Source: Pseudorhodoferax soli (lineage in GTDB: Bacteria > Pseudomonadota > Gammaproteobacteria > Burkholderiales > Burkholderiaceae_C). Taken from it: a DNA stretch of 64,000 nt. A model generated the notes under the pieces. It made no database searches and had not been told where the DNA came from. It saw only the letters and a program-made list of their open reading frames with translations. The DNA lies in NCBI RefSeq assembly GCF_003337555.1, contig NZ_QPJK01000002.1, forward strand, positions 434,001 through 498,000. Direction: 5' to 3'. This document shows, one piece after another, positions 8,587 through 25,294 of this stretch; within the stretch, counting starts at the first letter, position 1; the number at the start of each line of letters is the position of its first letter. Position numbers and translations under genes: made by a program.

Positions 8587-9662
8587 AGGGACTGCTGCAG
8601 GGCCCGCAGCATCTGGGCGTTGTCGTCGGCGCTGCCGACCGTCAGGCGCAGGCAGTTGGCCAGCAAAGGGTGCATTTTAGAAACGTTCTTCACGAGCACG
8701 CCGCGGGCTTTCATGCCCTCGAACACGGCCTGGGCCTCGCCCGGTACGCGCACTAGCACCATGTTGGCGTCGCTGTTCCAGACCTTGAGCCCCAGCGCGC
8801 GCAGCGCCGGCAGCAAGGCATCGCGCTGGGCACGCAGGTCGGCGGCCTGGGCATCGAACACCTCGGCGTGTTCCAGCGCGAACAGCGCGCACTCGGCGTT
8901 GAGCACGCTGACGTTGTACGGCGGGCGCACCTTGTCGATCTCGGCCATCAGCGCGGACGGACCCATCATGTAGCCCAGGCGCACGCCGGCCAGGCCGAAC
9001 TTGCTGAGCGTGCGCATCAGCAGCACATGGCCGTGGCGCGCCACGCGGTCGATGTAGGAGCGGCTGGCGAAGGGCTGGTAGGCCTCGTCCATGACGACCA
9101 GGCCAGGCGCGGCAGCGACGATGCGCTCGACCACCGTGTCGTCCCACAGGTTGGCCGTGGGGTTGTTCGGGTAGGCCAGGAAGACGATGGCGGGCTGGTG
9201 CTGTTCGATGGCTGCCAGCATGGCGGCCTCGTCGAGCTCGAAGTCGGCCGTGAGCGGCACGCCGACGAAGTTCAGGCCCTGCAGCTGCGCGCTCATCGCG
9301 TACATCACGAAGCCGGGCACGGGCGCGAGGATCGTCGCGCCGGGTCGGTCGCAGGCCATCGCCAGCAGGGAGATCAGTTCGTCCGAGCCATTGCCCAGCA
9401 TGAGGCCGAAGCCTTCTGGCATCTGCGCATGGCGTGCCAGCGCCTGGCGCAGTGCGTCCAGGCGGCTGCCGGGGTAGCGGTTGAGTTCCACCGCGCCCAG
9501 CCGCTGGCCCAGCTGCGCCTGCAGCGCCGCGGGCAGCCGGTACGGGTTCTCCATCGCGTCCATCTTGAGCAGGCCGCTGGCGTCCTGCACGGCATAGGCG
9601 TGCATGGACTGCACGTCCTGGCGGATGAGTCGGGCGAGGCGGGGAGCGAGTGCAGCGGTCAT
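8583..9662 (-). CDS. hisC: Histidinol-phosphate aminotransferase HisC
   Basis: 359 residues, a fold-type I PLP enzyme converting imidazole acetol phosphate to histidinol phosphate. The PLP lysine is Lys221 in [19 protein letters not shown] (165-169) and MDEAYQPF (191-198) bind the cofactor ring. ENPY near residue 40 and NRYP near 62 are substrate-site hallmarks. The start ATG at 9660-9662 overlaps the hisD stop by 4 bases. A frame extending through hisD upstream is an artefact of overlapping reading frames. Confidence 0.95.
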   Translation of the reverse strand: MTAALAPRLARLIRQDVQSMHAYAVQDASGLLKMDAMENPYRLPAALQAQLGQRLGAVELNRYPGSRLDALRQALARHAQMPEGFGLMLGNGSDELISLLAMACDRPGATILAPVPGFVMYAMSAQLQGLNFVGVPLTADFELDEAAMLAAIEQHQPAIVFLAYPNNPTANLWDDTVVERIVAAAPGLVVMDEAYQPFASRSYIDRVARHGHVLLMRTLSKFGLAGVRLGYMMGPSALMAEIDKVRPPYNVSVLNAECALFALEHAEVFDAQAADLRAQRDALLPALRALGLKVWNSDANMVLVRVPGEAQAVFEGMKARGVLVKNVSKMHPLLANCLRLTVGSADDNAQMLRALQQSL

Positions 9663-10978
9663 GGTTTCAGGCGCAATTCGGCCGCGCGCGCATGGGCCTG
9701 CAGGCCCTCGCCATGGGCCAGCACGGAGGCGATGGGGCCGAGCACCTGGGCACCGGCCGCGCTGACTTCGATCAGGCTGCTGCGCTTTTGGAAGTCGTAC
9801 ACCCCCAGCGGGCTGGAGAAACGCGCCGTGCCGGAGGTCGGCAGCACGTGGTTGGGGCCGGCGCAGTAGTCGCCCAGGCTCTCGCTGGTGTAGGCACCCA
9901 GGAAGATGGCGCCGGCGTGCTTGAGCAGCGGCTCCCAACGGTGCGGATCCGCGCTGCTGACCTCCAGGTGCTCGGGTGCGATGCGGTTGCTGATGGCACA
10001 CGCTTCTTCCATGTCGCGCGTGTGGATCAGCGCGCCGCGGCCGTTCAGGCTGGCGGCGATGATCTCGGAGCGCGGCATGGTGGGCAGCAGGCGGTCGATG
10101 GCCTCCTGCACGGCGTCGATGTAGGCCGCATCGGGGCAGAGCAGGATGCTTTGCGCAAGTTCGTCGTGCTCGGCCTGGCTGAACAGGTCCATCGCCACCC
10201 AGTCGGCCGGCGTGCTGCCATCGGCCAGCACCAGGATCTCGCTGGGGCCAGCGATCATGTCGATGCCCACCGTGCCGAACACACGGCGCTTGGCCGCAGC
10301 CACGTAAGCATTGCCGGGGCCGGTGATCTTGTCCACGGCCGGCACGGTGGCCGTTCCATAGGCCAGCGCGGCCACGGCTTGCGCGCCACCGACCGTGAAA
10401 GCGCGGGTGACGCCCGCCACGTAGGCCGCAGCCAGCACCAGCGGGTTCTTCTCGCCGCGCGGCGTGGGCACGACCATGATGATCTCGCCGACGCCCGCCA
10501 CGTGGGCCGGGATGGCGTTCATGAGCACGCTGGACGGATAAGCGGCCTTGCCGCCGGGCACGTAGATGCCCACGCGGTCCAGCGGCGTGACCTTCTGGCC
10601 CAGCAGCGTGCCGTCGGCATCGCGGTAGCTCCAGCTCTCGCCGCTGGCCTTCTTCTGGGCCTCGTGGTAGCTGCGCACGCGCTGCGCCGCAGCCTGCAGG
10701 GCCTCGCGCTGGGCTGGCGGCAGGCCGTCGAAGGCCGCCTTCAGCTCTTCGGGCTGCAGCGTCAGCGCCTGCAGGTCGGGCGCGTCCAGGCCGTCGAAGC
10801 GGCGCGTGTACTCCAGCACCGCGGCATCGCCACGCCGTTGCACGTCGGCCAGGATCTCGGCCACCCGCTGCTCGATGGCGGCGTCGGTGTCGGCCGACCA
10901 GTGCAGCCGGGCCTTGAACTGCGCCTCGAAGTCGGCCTGGGTGGTCGCCAGGCGCAGCGGGCTGGCCGACAGCGTCAT
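9659..10978 (-). CDS. hisD: Histidinol dehydrogenase HisD
   Basis: 439 residues, full length. It oxidises histidinol twice, with NAD, to histidine. The signature [13 protein letters not shown], the [10 protein letters not shown] stretch, and the zinc-site segments QAEHDEL and PEHLEV are all present in order. Start ATG 10976-10978 and stop overlap hisG and hisC by 4 bases each, consistent with a tightly coupled operon. Confidence 0.97.
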   Translation of the reverse strand: MTLSASPLRLATTQADFEAQFKARLHWSADTDAAIEQRVAEILADVQRRGDAAVLEYTRRFDGLDAPDLQALTLQPEELKAAFDGLPPAQREALQAAAQRVRSYHEAQKKASGESWSYRDADGTLLGQKVTPLDRVGIYVPGGKAAYPSSVLMNAIPAHVAGVGEIIMVVPTPRGEKNPLVLAAAYVAGVTRAFTVGGAQAVAALAYGTATVPAVDKITGPGNAYVAAAKRRVFGTVGIDMIAGPSEILVLADGSTPADWVAMDLFSQAEHDELAQSILLCPDAAYIDAVQEAIDRLLPTMPRSEIIAASLNGRGALIHTRDMEEACAISNRIAPEHLEVSSADPHRWEPLLKHAGAIFLGAYTSESLGDYCAGPNHVLPTSGTARFSSPLGVYDFQKRSSLIEVSAAGAQVLGPIASVLAHGEGLQAHARAAELRLKP

Positions 10979-11627
10979 GCCGCGCTCCCGACCGGCTGGC
11001 GCAGCGCGGCCGCAAAGCCGTCGATGACCTGGCGCAGTGCGGCCTGCTTGCGCTTGAGCGCGGCCTGGTTCACGACCAGGCGCGAGCTGATGTCCATGAT
11101 GCGCTCGACCTCGACCAAACCATTGGCACGCAGCGTGTTACCGGTGGACACCAGGTCGACAATGGCGTCGGCCAGGCCCGTCAACGGCGCGAGTTCCATG
11201 CTGCCGTAGAGCTTGATCAGGTCGACGTGCACGCCCTTGGTGGCGAAGAAGTCGCGCGCGATGCCGACGTACTTGGTGGCCACGCGCAGGCGCGAACCCT
11301 GGCGCACGGCCGAGGCGTAGTCGAAGTCCTTGCGCACGGCCACGCTGATGCGGCAGCGTGCGATGTCCAGGTCCAGCGGCTGGTAGAGGCCGTGCCCGCC
11401 GTGTTCGATCAGCGTGTCGCGGCCGGTGATGCCGAGGTCGGCACCGCCGTACTCCACATAGGTCGGCACGTCGGTGGCGCGCACCAGCACCACGCGCAGC
11501 TCCGGCTGGTTGGTCGCCAGGATCAGCTTGCGCGAGGTTTCGGGGTCTTCCAGCACCTCGATGCCGGCCGCGCGCAGCAGCGGCAGCGTCTCGTCGAAGA
11601 TGCGTCCCTTGGACAAGGCCAGCGTGA

Positions 11628-11631
<4 letters not shown>
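10975..11631 (-). CDS. hisG: ATP phosphoribosyltransferase catalytic subunit HisG (short form)
   Basis: 218 residues. HisG condenses ATP and PRPP in the first, feedback-controlled step of histidine synthesis. The protein has the two catalytic lobes, including LALSKGRI at the start and the PRPP-binding [13 protein letters not shown] (about 155-167), but lacks the C-terminal allosteric ACT-like domain of long HisG. Short HisG enzymes need HisZ as regulatory subunit; no hisZ is in this window. The start ATG at 11629-11631 overlaps the murA stop by 4 bases. First his gene of the operon. Confidence 0.96.
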
Positions 11632-12908
<1,277 letters not shown>

Positions 12909-12964
12909 CAGAAGCCGTTCAGGAAATCAGGCCCGCGCAGCTGGCCGCGGGCGGAGGGAAGCGC

Positions 12965-13216
12965 TCAGTGCTGCGGTCGGCCCTGGGCCACCCATTCGTC
13001 GGGCGTCAGGGTCTTCATCGACAGCGCATGCACTTCGTCGTTGCGTATTTTCTCACCCAGCGTGGCGTAGACCATCTGGTGCCGCTGGATGGGGCGCTTG
13101 CCCGAGAAGGCGGTGGACACGATGGTGGCGTACCAATGCCGGCCGTCGCCCTGGACGTGAAGGTGCTCGCAGGCCAGGCCGGCAGCGATCAGGGAGCGGA
13201 GTTGGTCGGCGGTCAT
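12965..13216 (-). CDS. ibaG: BolA-family protein, IbaG-like
   Basis: 83 residues, a small alpha/beta BolA fold. The conserved block RHQMVYATLGEKI...EVHALSMKTLTP is intact, and a conserved His (about residue 20, EHLHV) and the VYA-LG helix are present. IbaG/BolA proteins partner with monothiol glutaredoxins in iron-sulfur handling and acid stress. The neighbourhood mla - ibaG - murA matches E. coli and favours IbaG over BolA. Start ATG at 13214-13216; an extension upstream would overlap the permease. Confidence 0.88.
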   Translation of the reverse strand: MTADQLRSLIAAGLACEHLHVQGDGRHWYATIVSTAFSGKRPIQRHQMVYATLGEKIRNDEVHALSMKTLTPDEWVAQGRPQH

Positions 13217-13229
13217 GCGGGGAACGTCT

Positions 13230-13985
13230 TCAATTGCGGATCTTGTAGCCGGTGCGCAGCAGGTGCACCGCGATGGCACTCACCACCACCAGCGCCGTGC
13301 CGACGATGGCCAGGCTGGTCCAGGGCGAGATGTCGCTGATGCCGAAGAAGCCGTAGCGAAAGCCGTCGATCATGTAGAAGAACGGGTTCAGGTGGCTCAC
13401 GGTCTGCCAGAAGCTGGGCAGCGAATGGATGGAATAGAACACGCCCGACAGGAAGGTCATGGGCATGATCAGGAAGTTCTGGAACGCCGCCATCTGGTCG
13501 AACTTCTCGGCCCACAGACCGGCGATCACGCCCAGGGTGCCGAGCAGCGCCGCGCCCAACACGGCGAACACGATGATCCACAGCGGCGCCACCAGGTGCA
13601 CGCCCGTGAAGCCCACCGTGACCAGGAACACGCCGAAGCCCACCAGCACGCCGCGCACCACGGACGAGCCGACGTAGGCGACGAACCAGCTCCAGTGCGA
13701 CAGGGGCGTGAGCAGCACAAACACCAGGCTGCCCATGATCTTGCTCTGGATGAGCGAGGACGAACTGTTGGCAAAAGCGTTCTGCAGCACGCTCATCATG
13801 ACGAGGCCGGGCACCAGGAAGGCCGTGTAGCCGATGGTGTCGTAGACCTTGACCTTGTCCTCCAGCACGTGGCCGAAGATCAGCAGGTACAGCACGGCCG
13901 TCAGCACGGGCGCGGCCACGGTCTGGAAGCCCACCTTCCAGAAGCGCAGCACTTCCTTGTAGAACAGGGTTTGCCAGCCGGTCAT
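13230..13985 (-). CDS. ABC-2 type transporter permease
   Basis: 251 residues with six predicted membrane helices (about 22-44, 52-75, 100-130, 135-160, 170-190, 222-242) and the ABC-2 FGGVFYS-like motif as SGVFYSIHSLP near residue 180. It pairs with the ATPase encoded immediately upstream (ATGA overlap). This is the YadH/NodJ-type exporter family; the cargo is not known. In this order the pair commonly lies between mlaB and ibaG, hinting at an envelope role. Start ATG 13983-13985. Confidence 0.88.
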   Translation of the reverse strand: MTGWQTLFYKEVLRFWKVGFQTVAAPVLTAVLYLLIFGHVLEDKVKVYDTIGYTAFLVPGLVMMSVLQNAFANSSSSLIQSKIMGSLVFVLLTPLSHWSWFVAYVGSSVVRGVLVGFGVFLVTVGFTGVHLVAPLWIIVFAVLGAALLGTLGVIAGLWAEKFDQMAAFQNFLIMPMTFLSGVFYSIHSLPSFWQTVSHLNPFFYMIDGFRYGFFGISDISPWTSLAIVGTALVVVSAIAVHLLRTGYKIRN

Positions 13986-14926
13986 GCGGTCAACGCCATC
14001 GGGGCGGTCGGGTTGCGTTCGGCGGCCATGACCTGCAGGAACACGTCTTCCAGGTCGGCCTTGCGGATTTCCACGTCCTCGACCGTCAGGCCGGCCTGGC
14101 GCACGGCGGCCAGGTACTGCTCGATCTCGAGCGCGCCCTGGGCCGGCAACTGCACGATGCGGCCGGTCACGCGCGCGGTCAGCGCCAGCGCGGGCGGCAA
14201 TTCGCGGTCGACCTTGAAGCGCAACACGTTGCTGGAGGCAGACCTCAGCAGTTCGCTGGTTTCGGCCAGCGCCACCATGCGGCCTTGCTTGAGCATGCCG
14301 ATGCGCGTGCACAGCGCCTCGGCTTCTTCGAGGTAGTGGGTTGTCAGCAACACGGTGTGGCCCTGCTTGTTCAGGCGGGCGATGAACTGCCACAGCGTCT
14401 GGCGCAGTTCCACGTCGACACCGGCGGTGGGCTCGTCGAGCACGATCACGGGCGGGCGGTGCACCAGCGCCTGGGCCACGAGCACCCGCCGCTTCATGCC
14501 GCCGGACAGCTGGCGCATGTTGGACTGGGCCTTGTCGGCCAGGCCCAGGCTTTCGAGCAGCTCGTCGATCCAGGCGTCGTTGTTGCGCACGCCGAAGTAG
14601 CCGGACTGGATGCGCAAGGCCTCGCGCACGTTGAAGAACGGGTCGAACACCAGCTCCTGCGGCACGACGCCGAGCTTGCGGCGGGCCTCGGCGAAATCGC
14701 CCTGCACGTCGTGGCCGTGCACGGCCACGCGACCGCTGCTGGCACGCGAGAGGCCCGCGAGGATGCTGATCAGCGAGGTCTTGCCGGCGCCATTGGGCCC
14801 CAACAGGCCGAAGAATTCGCCCTCGGCGATGTCGAAGCTGACATCGTCGAGTGCACGGAAGGGGGAGTTGCCGCCTTTGGACCCTGCGTAGGTCTTGCTG
14901 ACGGACTGAAACGAGATGGCGGGCAT
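13982..14926 (-). CDS. ABC transporter ATP-binding protein (YadG-like)
   Basis: 314 residues. Walker A GPNGAGKT (43-50), signature LSGGMKRR (about 136-143), Walker B VIVLDEPTAG (about 155-164) and the switch His in TTHYLEE are all present, followed by a C-terminal domain of about 80 residues typical of drug or polysaccharide exporters of the YadG/NodI type. It works with the downstream permease at the cytoplasmic face of the inner membrane. The ATG at 14924-14926 is preferred to a TTG six bases earlier. A TAGAAT hexamer lies 12 bases upstream of the ATG. Confidence 0.9.
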   Translation of the reverse strand: MPAISFQSVSKTYAGSKGGNSPFRALDDVSFDIAEGEFFGLLGPNGAGKTSLISILAGLSRASSGRVAVHGHDVQGDFAEARRKLGVVPQELVFDPFFNVREALRIQSGYFGVRNNDAWIDELLESLGLADKAQSNMRQLSGGMKRRVLVAQALVHRPPVIVLDEPTAGVDVELRQTLWQFIARLNKQGHTVLLTTHYLEEAEALCTRIGMLKQGRMVALAETSELLRSASSNVLRFKVDRELPPALALTARVTGRIVQLPAQGALEIEQYLAAVRQAGLTVEDVEIRKADLEDVFLQVMAAERNPTAPMALTA

Positions 14927-14938
14927 GGGCAACCCGGC

Positions 14939-14944
14939 ATTCTA
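14939..14944 (-). promoter_or_regulatory. Candidate -10 element directly before the YadG-like ATPase gene
   Basis: Minus-strand TAGAAT, with the last base 12 bases before the ATG. Transcription from it would start about 6 bases before the start codon, giving an almost leaderless mRNA. No -35 is evident. It would let the exporter pair be expressed apart from the mla operon. Confidence 0.3.
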
Positions 14945-14981
14945 AAGGCCGCCGGTTTTTGCTGCAGGCGGCGGGCCAGGC

Positions 14982-15251
14982 TCAGACGGCAGCGGGCAGC
15001 AGCAGGTCCACGCCGTAGAGCTTGGCGAGCGAGCGCAGCCGCTCGGGCAGCGCGCGCACCGTGAAGCCGCGGCCCTGGCTCATGCCTTCGCGCCGGCACT
15101 GCAGCAGCACGGCCAGGGCCGAGGAATCGAAGCGTTGCAGCGCGCTGGCATCCACCAGCACCGGCCCGGTCTGCGAGGCCAGCCCTTGCAACAGCATGTG
15201 CAGCGAGGCCGAGGCCTCGGCATGCGTGAGCGTGGCCGGCAGCACCAGCAT
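14982..15251 (-). CDS. mlaB: STAS-domain protein MlaB
   Basis: 89 residues forming one STAS domain, with the conserved strand-turn DASALQRFDSSALAVL (34-49). MlaB binds and activates the MlaF ATPase in the MlaFEDB phospholipid transporter of the inner membrane. The ATG at 15249-15251 overlaps the mlaC stop (ATGA), so it is part of the mla operon. Sequence similarity among MlaB proteins is low; context strengthens the call. Confidence 0.9.
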   Translation of the reverse strand: MLVLPATLTHAEASASLHMLLQGLASQTGPVLVDASALQRFDSSALAVLLQCRREGMSQGRGFTVRALPERLRSLAKLYGVDLLLPAAV

Positions 15252-15895
15252 CAGCCGCTCTTCTTGTCGTTGGACTTGTTGCGCTGCGCCAGCGCCGCGA
15301 TCAGGCCATCCAGGCCCTTGGCATTGATCTCCTGCGAGAACTGGCTGCGGTAGGTCTCCACCAGCCAGATGCCCATCACGTTCAGGTTGTAGATCTTCCA
15401 GCCGGCGCCCTCGCCCGGCGTCTTCTCGAGCCGGTAATCCAGCTGCACCGGATCGCCACGGCCGCGCACTTCGGAGCGCACCACGACCTCCTTGTCTTCC
15501 GCCGCTGCGCGCAGGGGGCGCACCGAGATCTCCTGGTCGCTGACCTGGGCCAGCGCGCCGGAATAGGTGCGCACCAGCAGGATCTTGAATTCGTCCTGCA
15601 GCTTCTGCTTCTGCGCGTCCGTGGCTTGGCGCCAGGCCGGGCCGACCGCCGAAGCCGTCATGCGCTGGAAGTTCACGTTCGGCATGATCTTGGTGTCGAC
15701 CAGCGTGATGATCTTGCTGACATCACCGGCCTGGATCGACTTGTCGGCCTTGATGGCGCCCAGCACATCGGTCGACAGGCGCGTGATCAGCGCGTCCGGC
15801 GCCTCGTCGGCGGCCAGGGCCAGGCCCGACACGCCCTGGGCCAGCACCAGGCTGGCCACGCCGGCCCAACGGGCGAGTTGTCTGCGGTTCATCAT
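15251..15895 (-). CDS. mlaC: Periplasmic phospholipid-binding protein MlaC
   Basis: 214 residues with an N-terminal Sec signal peptide (MMNRRQ, a hydrophobic core, and a cut after about ALA, residue 28). The remainder is the Ttg2D/MlaC fold, including LVDTKIMPNVNFQRMT and ATDAQKQKLQDEF. MlaC ferries phospholipids through the periplasm between MlaA at the outer membrane and MlaFEDB. The start ATG at 15893-15895 has GGAGAG 8 bases upstream. In E. coli mlaC follows mlaD directly; here mlaA lies between them. Confidence 0.95.
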   Translation of the reverse strand: MMNRRQLARWAGVASLVLAQGVSGLALAADEAPDALITRLSTDVLGAIKADKSIQAGDVSKIITLVDTKIMPNVNFQRMTASAVGPAWRQATDAQKQKLQDEFKILLVRTYSGALAQVSDQEISVRPLRAAAEDKEVVVRSEVRGRGDPVQLDYRLEKTPGEGAGWKIYNLNVMGIWLVETYRSQFSQEINAKGLDGLIAALAQRNKSNDKKSG

Positions 15896-16007
15896 TGCGT
15901 TCTCTCCAACAGGGCACGCAGCCCGTGTGTGTGCATGGGTATTTGAGGCCGCCGGCTGCAGAGGGTTCCGCAGCGGCCAGGCGGGGTGCGACAGAATGTG
16001 CAGCCGA

Positions 16008-16745
16008 TTACTGTGCGGGTGCCGGCACCGGCCGCGCACTGGGATCATCGGCCTGCCCATCGTAGTCCGAGGCACCGCGCCACTGCAGGTAGACATCGCG
16101 GGTGAAGCTGTACTTGTCCAGCGCCGCTTCGTCGAGCACGCTGCTGGCGCGCAGCAACTGCGCCCGCGCGTCGATGATGCGCAGGCCATACAGGCCGTAG
16201 CGTGCACCATGGTCGTCCAGGTGCGAGACCGGGTTGCCCCAGGTGTCCACCGGCAGCGCAGCCGTGTCGCGGATGGTGGACGGGCCCAGCAGCGGCAGCA
16301 CCAGGTAGGGACCGGTCGGCACGCCCCAGCGGCCCAGGGTCTTGCCGAAGTCCTCGCGGTGGCGCGGGATGTCGGCATCGCTGGCGATGTCGATCAGGCC
16401 GCCCAGGCCGAACACGGTGTTGACCTGGAAGCGGAACAGGCTCTCCACTGCCGCCTGGCCGCGCAGTTGCAGCAGTGCATTCACGGCGGTCCAGGCGTCC
16501 GCCAGGTTGTTGAAGAAGTTGCGCACCCCGGTGCGCACCGGGCTGGGCAGCGTGTCGTTGTAGGCCTGGGCCACAGGCTTGAGAACCGCCCGGTCCACGC
16601 CTTCGTTGAAGCTGTACACGCCGCGGTTGAAGGGCTCCAGTGGGTCGCGCGGGTCGGCGTTCGGGCCCGTGGCACAGCCGCCGAGCAAGGCCAGCACCAG
16701 CACGCCTGCCATGGCAGCACGGGGTCGGACGAAAGAGAACTTCAT
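16008..16745 (-). CDS. mlaA: Outer-membrane lipoprotein MlaA (VacJ)
   Basis: 245 residues. A lipoprotein signal peptide ends in the lipobox LLGGC, with lipidated Cys24. The VacJ domain is recognised from DPLEPFNRGVYSFNEGVDRAVLKP, FFNNLADAW and GVPTGPYLVLPLLGPSTIRD. MlaA forms a ring in the outer-membrane inner leaflet that withdraws misplaced phospholipids and passes them to MlaC. It is encoded within the mla operon here, unlike E. coli where it is unlinked. About 110 bases without a gene separate it from mlaC. Confidence 0.96.
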   Translation of the reverse strand: MKFSFVRPRAAMAGVLVLALLGGCATGPNADPRDPLEPFNRGVYSFNEGVDRAVLKPVAQAYNDTLPSPVRTGVRNFFNNLADAWTAVNALLQLRGQAAVESLFRFQVNTVFGLGGLIDIASDADIPRHREDFGKTLGRWGVPTGPYLVLPLLGPSTIRDTAALPVDTWGNPVSHLDDHGARYGLYGLRIIDARAQLLRASSVLDEAALDKYSFTRDVYLQWRGASDYDGQADDPSARPVPAPAQ

Positions 16746-16758
16746 GGCGTGGATACCC

Positions 16759-17241
16759 TTATTTTTTCGGAGCAGGCGCCGCAGGCGTGTCTGCTGCCTT
16801 GTTGTAGAGGAACTGGCCGATCAGATTCTCCAGCACCACAGCCGATTGCGTGGTGGTCACGGTATCGCCGGCGGAGAGGTTCTTGTCGTCGGCACCGGCC
16901 TCGATGCCGATGTACTGCTCACCGAGCAGGCCGCTGGTCAGGATCTTGAGCGAACTGTCCTTGGGAAAAGTGTAGCGAGTCTGCATCGCCAGCGTCACGC
17001 GCGCCTGGAAGCTCTTGTCATCAAATTCGATGGCTTCCACGCGGCCCACGACCACACCGGCGCTCTTCACCGCCGCTTTGGGCTTCAGGCCGCCGATGTT
17101 GTCGAACTTGGCGGCGATGGTGTAGGTGGACGACAGGCTCAGGCTCGTCAGGTTGGCCGCGCGCAGCGCGAGAAACAGGATGGCGGCCGCGCCCAGCAGC
17201 ACGAACAGCCCCACCCACACATCCGTCTTGGAACGTTGCAT
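16759..17241 (-). CDS. mlaD: MCE-domain protein MlaD
   Basis: 160 residues: an N-terminal membrane anchor (about 10-28) and a single MCE domain including YTIAAKFDNIGGLKPKAAVKSAGVVVGRV and the GEQYIGIEAG segment. MlaD hexamers form the periplasmic lipid-binding ring of the MlaFEDB complex. A short Pro/Ala tail ends the protein. It lies between mlaE and mlaA, the expected operon order. Confidence 0.96.
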   Translation of the reverse strand: MQRSKTDVWVGLFVLLGAAAILFLALRAANLTSLSLSSTYTIAAKFDNIGGLKPKAAVKSAGVVVGRVEAIEFDDKSFQARVTLAMQTRYTFPKDSSLKILTSGLLGEQYIGIEAGADDKNLSAGDTVTTTQSAVVLENLIGQFLYNKAADTPAAPAPKK

Positions 17242-17269
17242 CGACTTCCCCTGCCCGGCTCGCGGGCTC

Positions 17270-18052
17270 TCAGATATTGAACATCACGGCCGTCAGCACG
17301 AAGTCCAGCGCCAGCACGGCCAGCGAAGACACGACGACGGTGCGCGTGGTGGCGCGCGACACGCCCTCGGGCGTGGGCTGGGCCCGCCAGCCCTGCAGCA
17401 GCGCGACAAATGTGACCGTGAAGCCGAACACGATGCTCTTGAGCACGCCGTTGCCGACGTCGGCCAGCCAGTCCACACCGCCCTGCATCTGGCTCCAGAA
17501 CGCGCCAGCGTCCACGCCGATCATGACCACGCCGACCAGCCAGCCGCCGATGATGCCGACGGCCGAGAACAGCGCCGCCAGCAGCGGCATGGCGATCACA
17601 CCGCCCCAGAAGCGCGGCGCCAGCACGCGCTGCACCGGGTCCACAGCCATCATCTCCATGGCGGTCAGTTGCTCGCCGGCCTTCATGAGGCCGATGCCGG
17701 CCGTCAGCGAGGTGCCGGCCCGGCCCGCGAATAGCAGCGCCGTGACCACTGGCCCCAGCTCGCGCACCAGGCTCAGCGCCACCAGCAGGCCCAGCGCCTC
17801 CGACGAGCCGTAGCGCTGCAGGGTGTAGTAGCCCTGCAGGCTCAGCACGAAGCCCACGAACAGGCCCGAGACCATGATGATGGCCAGCGAGTAGTTGCCC
17901 AGGAAGTGGATCTGGTCGCGCACCAGGCCGAAACGGCGCAGGCAGGCGCTGCCCAGGCCCAGCAGGCGCACGAAGAGGCGCGCGGCCTCGCCCAGGTCGG
18001 TCAGGGCCGTGCGCGCGGCAAAGCCGATGTCGGCAGGCTTGTACCAGCTCAT
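17270..18052 (-). CDS. mlaE: Phospholipid ABC transporter permease MlaE
   Basis: 260 residues with five to six membrane helices. The family block LVRELGPVVTALLFAGRAGTS (about 95-115), followed by GLMKAGEQLTAMEMM and P near 140, is the coupling region. MlaE is the membrane channel of the MlaFEDB transporter that moves phospholipids between the periplasmic MlaD ring and the inner membrane. The start ATG overlaps the mlaF stop by 4 bases. Confidence 0.96.
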   Translation of the reverse strand: MSWYKPADIGFAARTALTDLGEAARLFVRLLGLGSACLRRFGLVRDQIHFLGNYSLAIIMVSGLFVGFVLSLQGYYTLQRYGSSEALGLLVALSLVRELGPVVTALLFAGRAGTSLTAGIGLMKAGEQLTAMEMMAVDPVQRVLAPRFWGGVIAMPLLAALFSAVGIIGGWLVGVVMIGVDAGAFWSQMQGGVDWLADVGNGVLKSIVFGFTVTFVALLQGWRAQPTPEGVSRATTRTVVVSSLAVLALDFVLTAVMFNI

Positions 18053-18894
18053 TTCTTGCGCACCGCCACGGAAGGCCCGTGCGTGGGACCGAAGTCCTGG
18101 TCGATGCTGGGGCCGGGGTAATGGAAATGCACGGGGCCGTCGGCCTCGGCGTTGACGAACTGGTGCACCAGTGGGTCGGTGCTGGCGCGCACTTCGGCCG
18201 GCGTGCCCTGCGCTGCGATCCGGCCGTTAGCCAGCACGATCACGTGGTCGGCGATCGCGAAGGTCTCGTCCAGGTCGTGCGAGACGACGATGCTGGTCAG
18301 GCCCATGGCGTCGTTGAGCTGGCGGATCAGGCGCGCGGCCGTTCCGAGCGAGATCGGATCGAGGCCGGCGAAGGGCTCGTCGTACATCACCAGTTCGGGG
18401 TCGAGCACGATGGCACGCGCCAGCGCCACGCGCCGCGCCATACCGCCCGAGACTTCGCTCGGCATCAGGTCGCGCGCGCCACGCAGGCCCACCGCATTGA
18501 GCTTCATGAGCACGATGTCGCGCACCAGCGCTTCCGACAGGTCGGTGTGCTCGCGCAGCGGAAAGGCCACGTTCTCGAACACGTCCAGGTCGGTGAACAG
18601 GGCCCCGAACTGGAACAGCATGCCCATGCGGCGACGGATCGCATACAGGCCGGTGGGGTCCAGCGCCGCCACGTCCTGCTTGTCGAACAGCACCTGGCCC
18701 TTCTGGCCCCGGATCTGCCCGCCGATCAAGCGCAGCACAGTGGTTTTGCCGCCACCCGAAGCGCCCATCAAGGCGGTCACCTTGCCGCGCGGAATGGTCA
18801 GCGAGACGCCATCCAGGATCGGACGCTCTCCGTAAGAAAACGAGAGGTCCTTGAGTTCAACCAGGGGTTCGGCAGGGGCGGGAATAGCGTCCAT
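18049..18894 (-). CDS. mlaF: Phospholipid ABC transporter ATPase MlaF
   Basis: 281 residues. Walker A GASGGGKT (44-51), signature [15 protein letters not shown] and Walker [14 protein letters not shown] are intact, with the switch His in VSHDLDE. MlaF drives the MlaFEDB complex and is stabilised by MlaB. First gene of mlaFEDACB. The ATG at 18892-18894 has no Shine-Dalgarno; a TTG immediately upstream is in frame. The U-run of a terminator-like hairpin ends within two bases of the start, an odd arrangement described separately. Confidence 0.94.
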   Translation of the reverse strand: MDAIPAPAEPLVELKDLSFSYGERPILDGVSLTIPRGKVTALMGASGGGKTTVLRLIGGQIRGQKGQVLFDKQDVAALDPTGLYAIRRRMGMLFQFGALFTDLDVFENVAFPLREHTDLSEALVRDIVLMKLNAVGLRGARDLMPSEVSGGMARRVALARAIVLDPELVMYDEPFAGLDPISLGTAARLIRQLNDAMGLTSIVVSHDLDETFAIADHVIVLANGRIAAQGTPAEVRASTDPLVHQFVNAEADGPVHFHYPGPSIDQDFGPTHGPSVAVRKK

Positions 18895-18895
18895 C

Positions 18896-18925
18896 AAAAC
18901 AAGAAGGCCGGAGAGCTCCGGCCTT
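18896..18925 (-). terminator. Rho-independent terminator-like hairpin after gltD, abutting mlaF
   Basis: Perfect 10-base inverted repeat, forward aaggccggag (18904-18913) and ctccggcctt (18916-18925), followed on the minus strand by CTTGTTTTG. It lies 60 bases past the gltD stop, so it most simply ends the gltBD transcript. The T-run reaches the mlaF start codon. Confidence 0.65.
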
Positions 18926-18985
18926 GGACGATGATAAGGGATGCCGCGCAGGCCATCGTATACGCGGCGATGCCCTTACTTCCCA

Positions 18986-20452
<1,467 letters not shown>

Positions 20453-20481
20453 CGTGTTCTACCTCGTTGTTCTGGCTGCGT

Positions 20482-25221
<4,740 letters not shown>

Positions 25222-25264
25222 CGACGCACTCCTTCGGGTTTTCACTCAATCGCGGGGGAAGCGG

Positions 25265-25293
25265 AGCATAGTGCGTTGCAACAAGGATGCCAA
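25265..25293 (-). promoter_or_regulatory. gltB promoter (sigma-70 type)
   Basis: Minus strand: TTGGCA (forward 25288-25293) and TATGCT (25265-25270) separated by exactly 17 bases. The -35 matches consensus at five of six positions and the -10 at four of six. The predicted start of transcription is near 25258, giving a leader of about 37 bases with GAAGGAG before the gltB ATG. Confidence 0.6.
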
Positions 25294-25294
25294 G

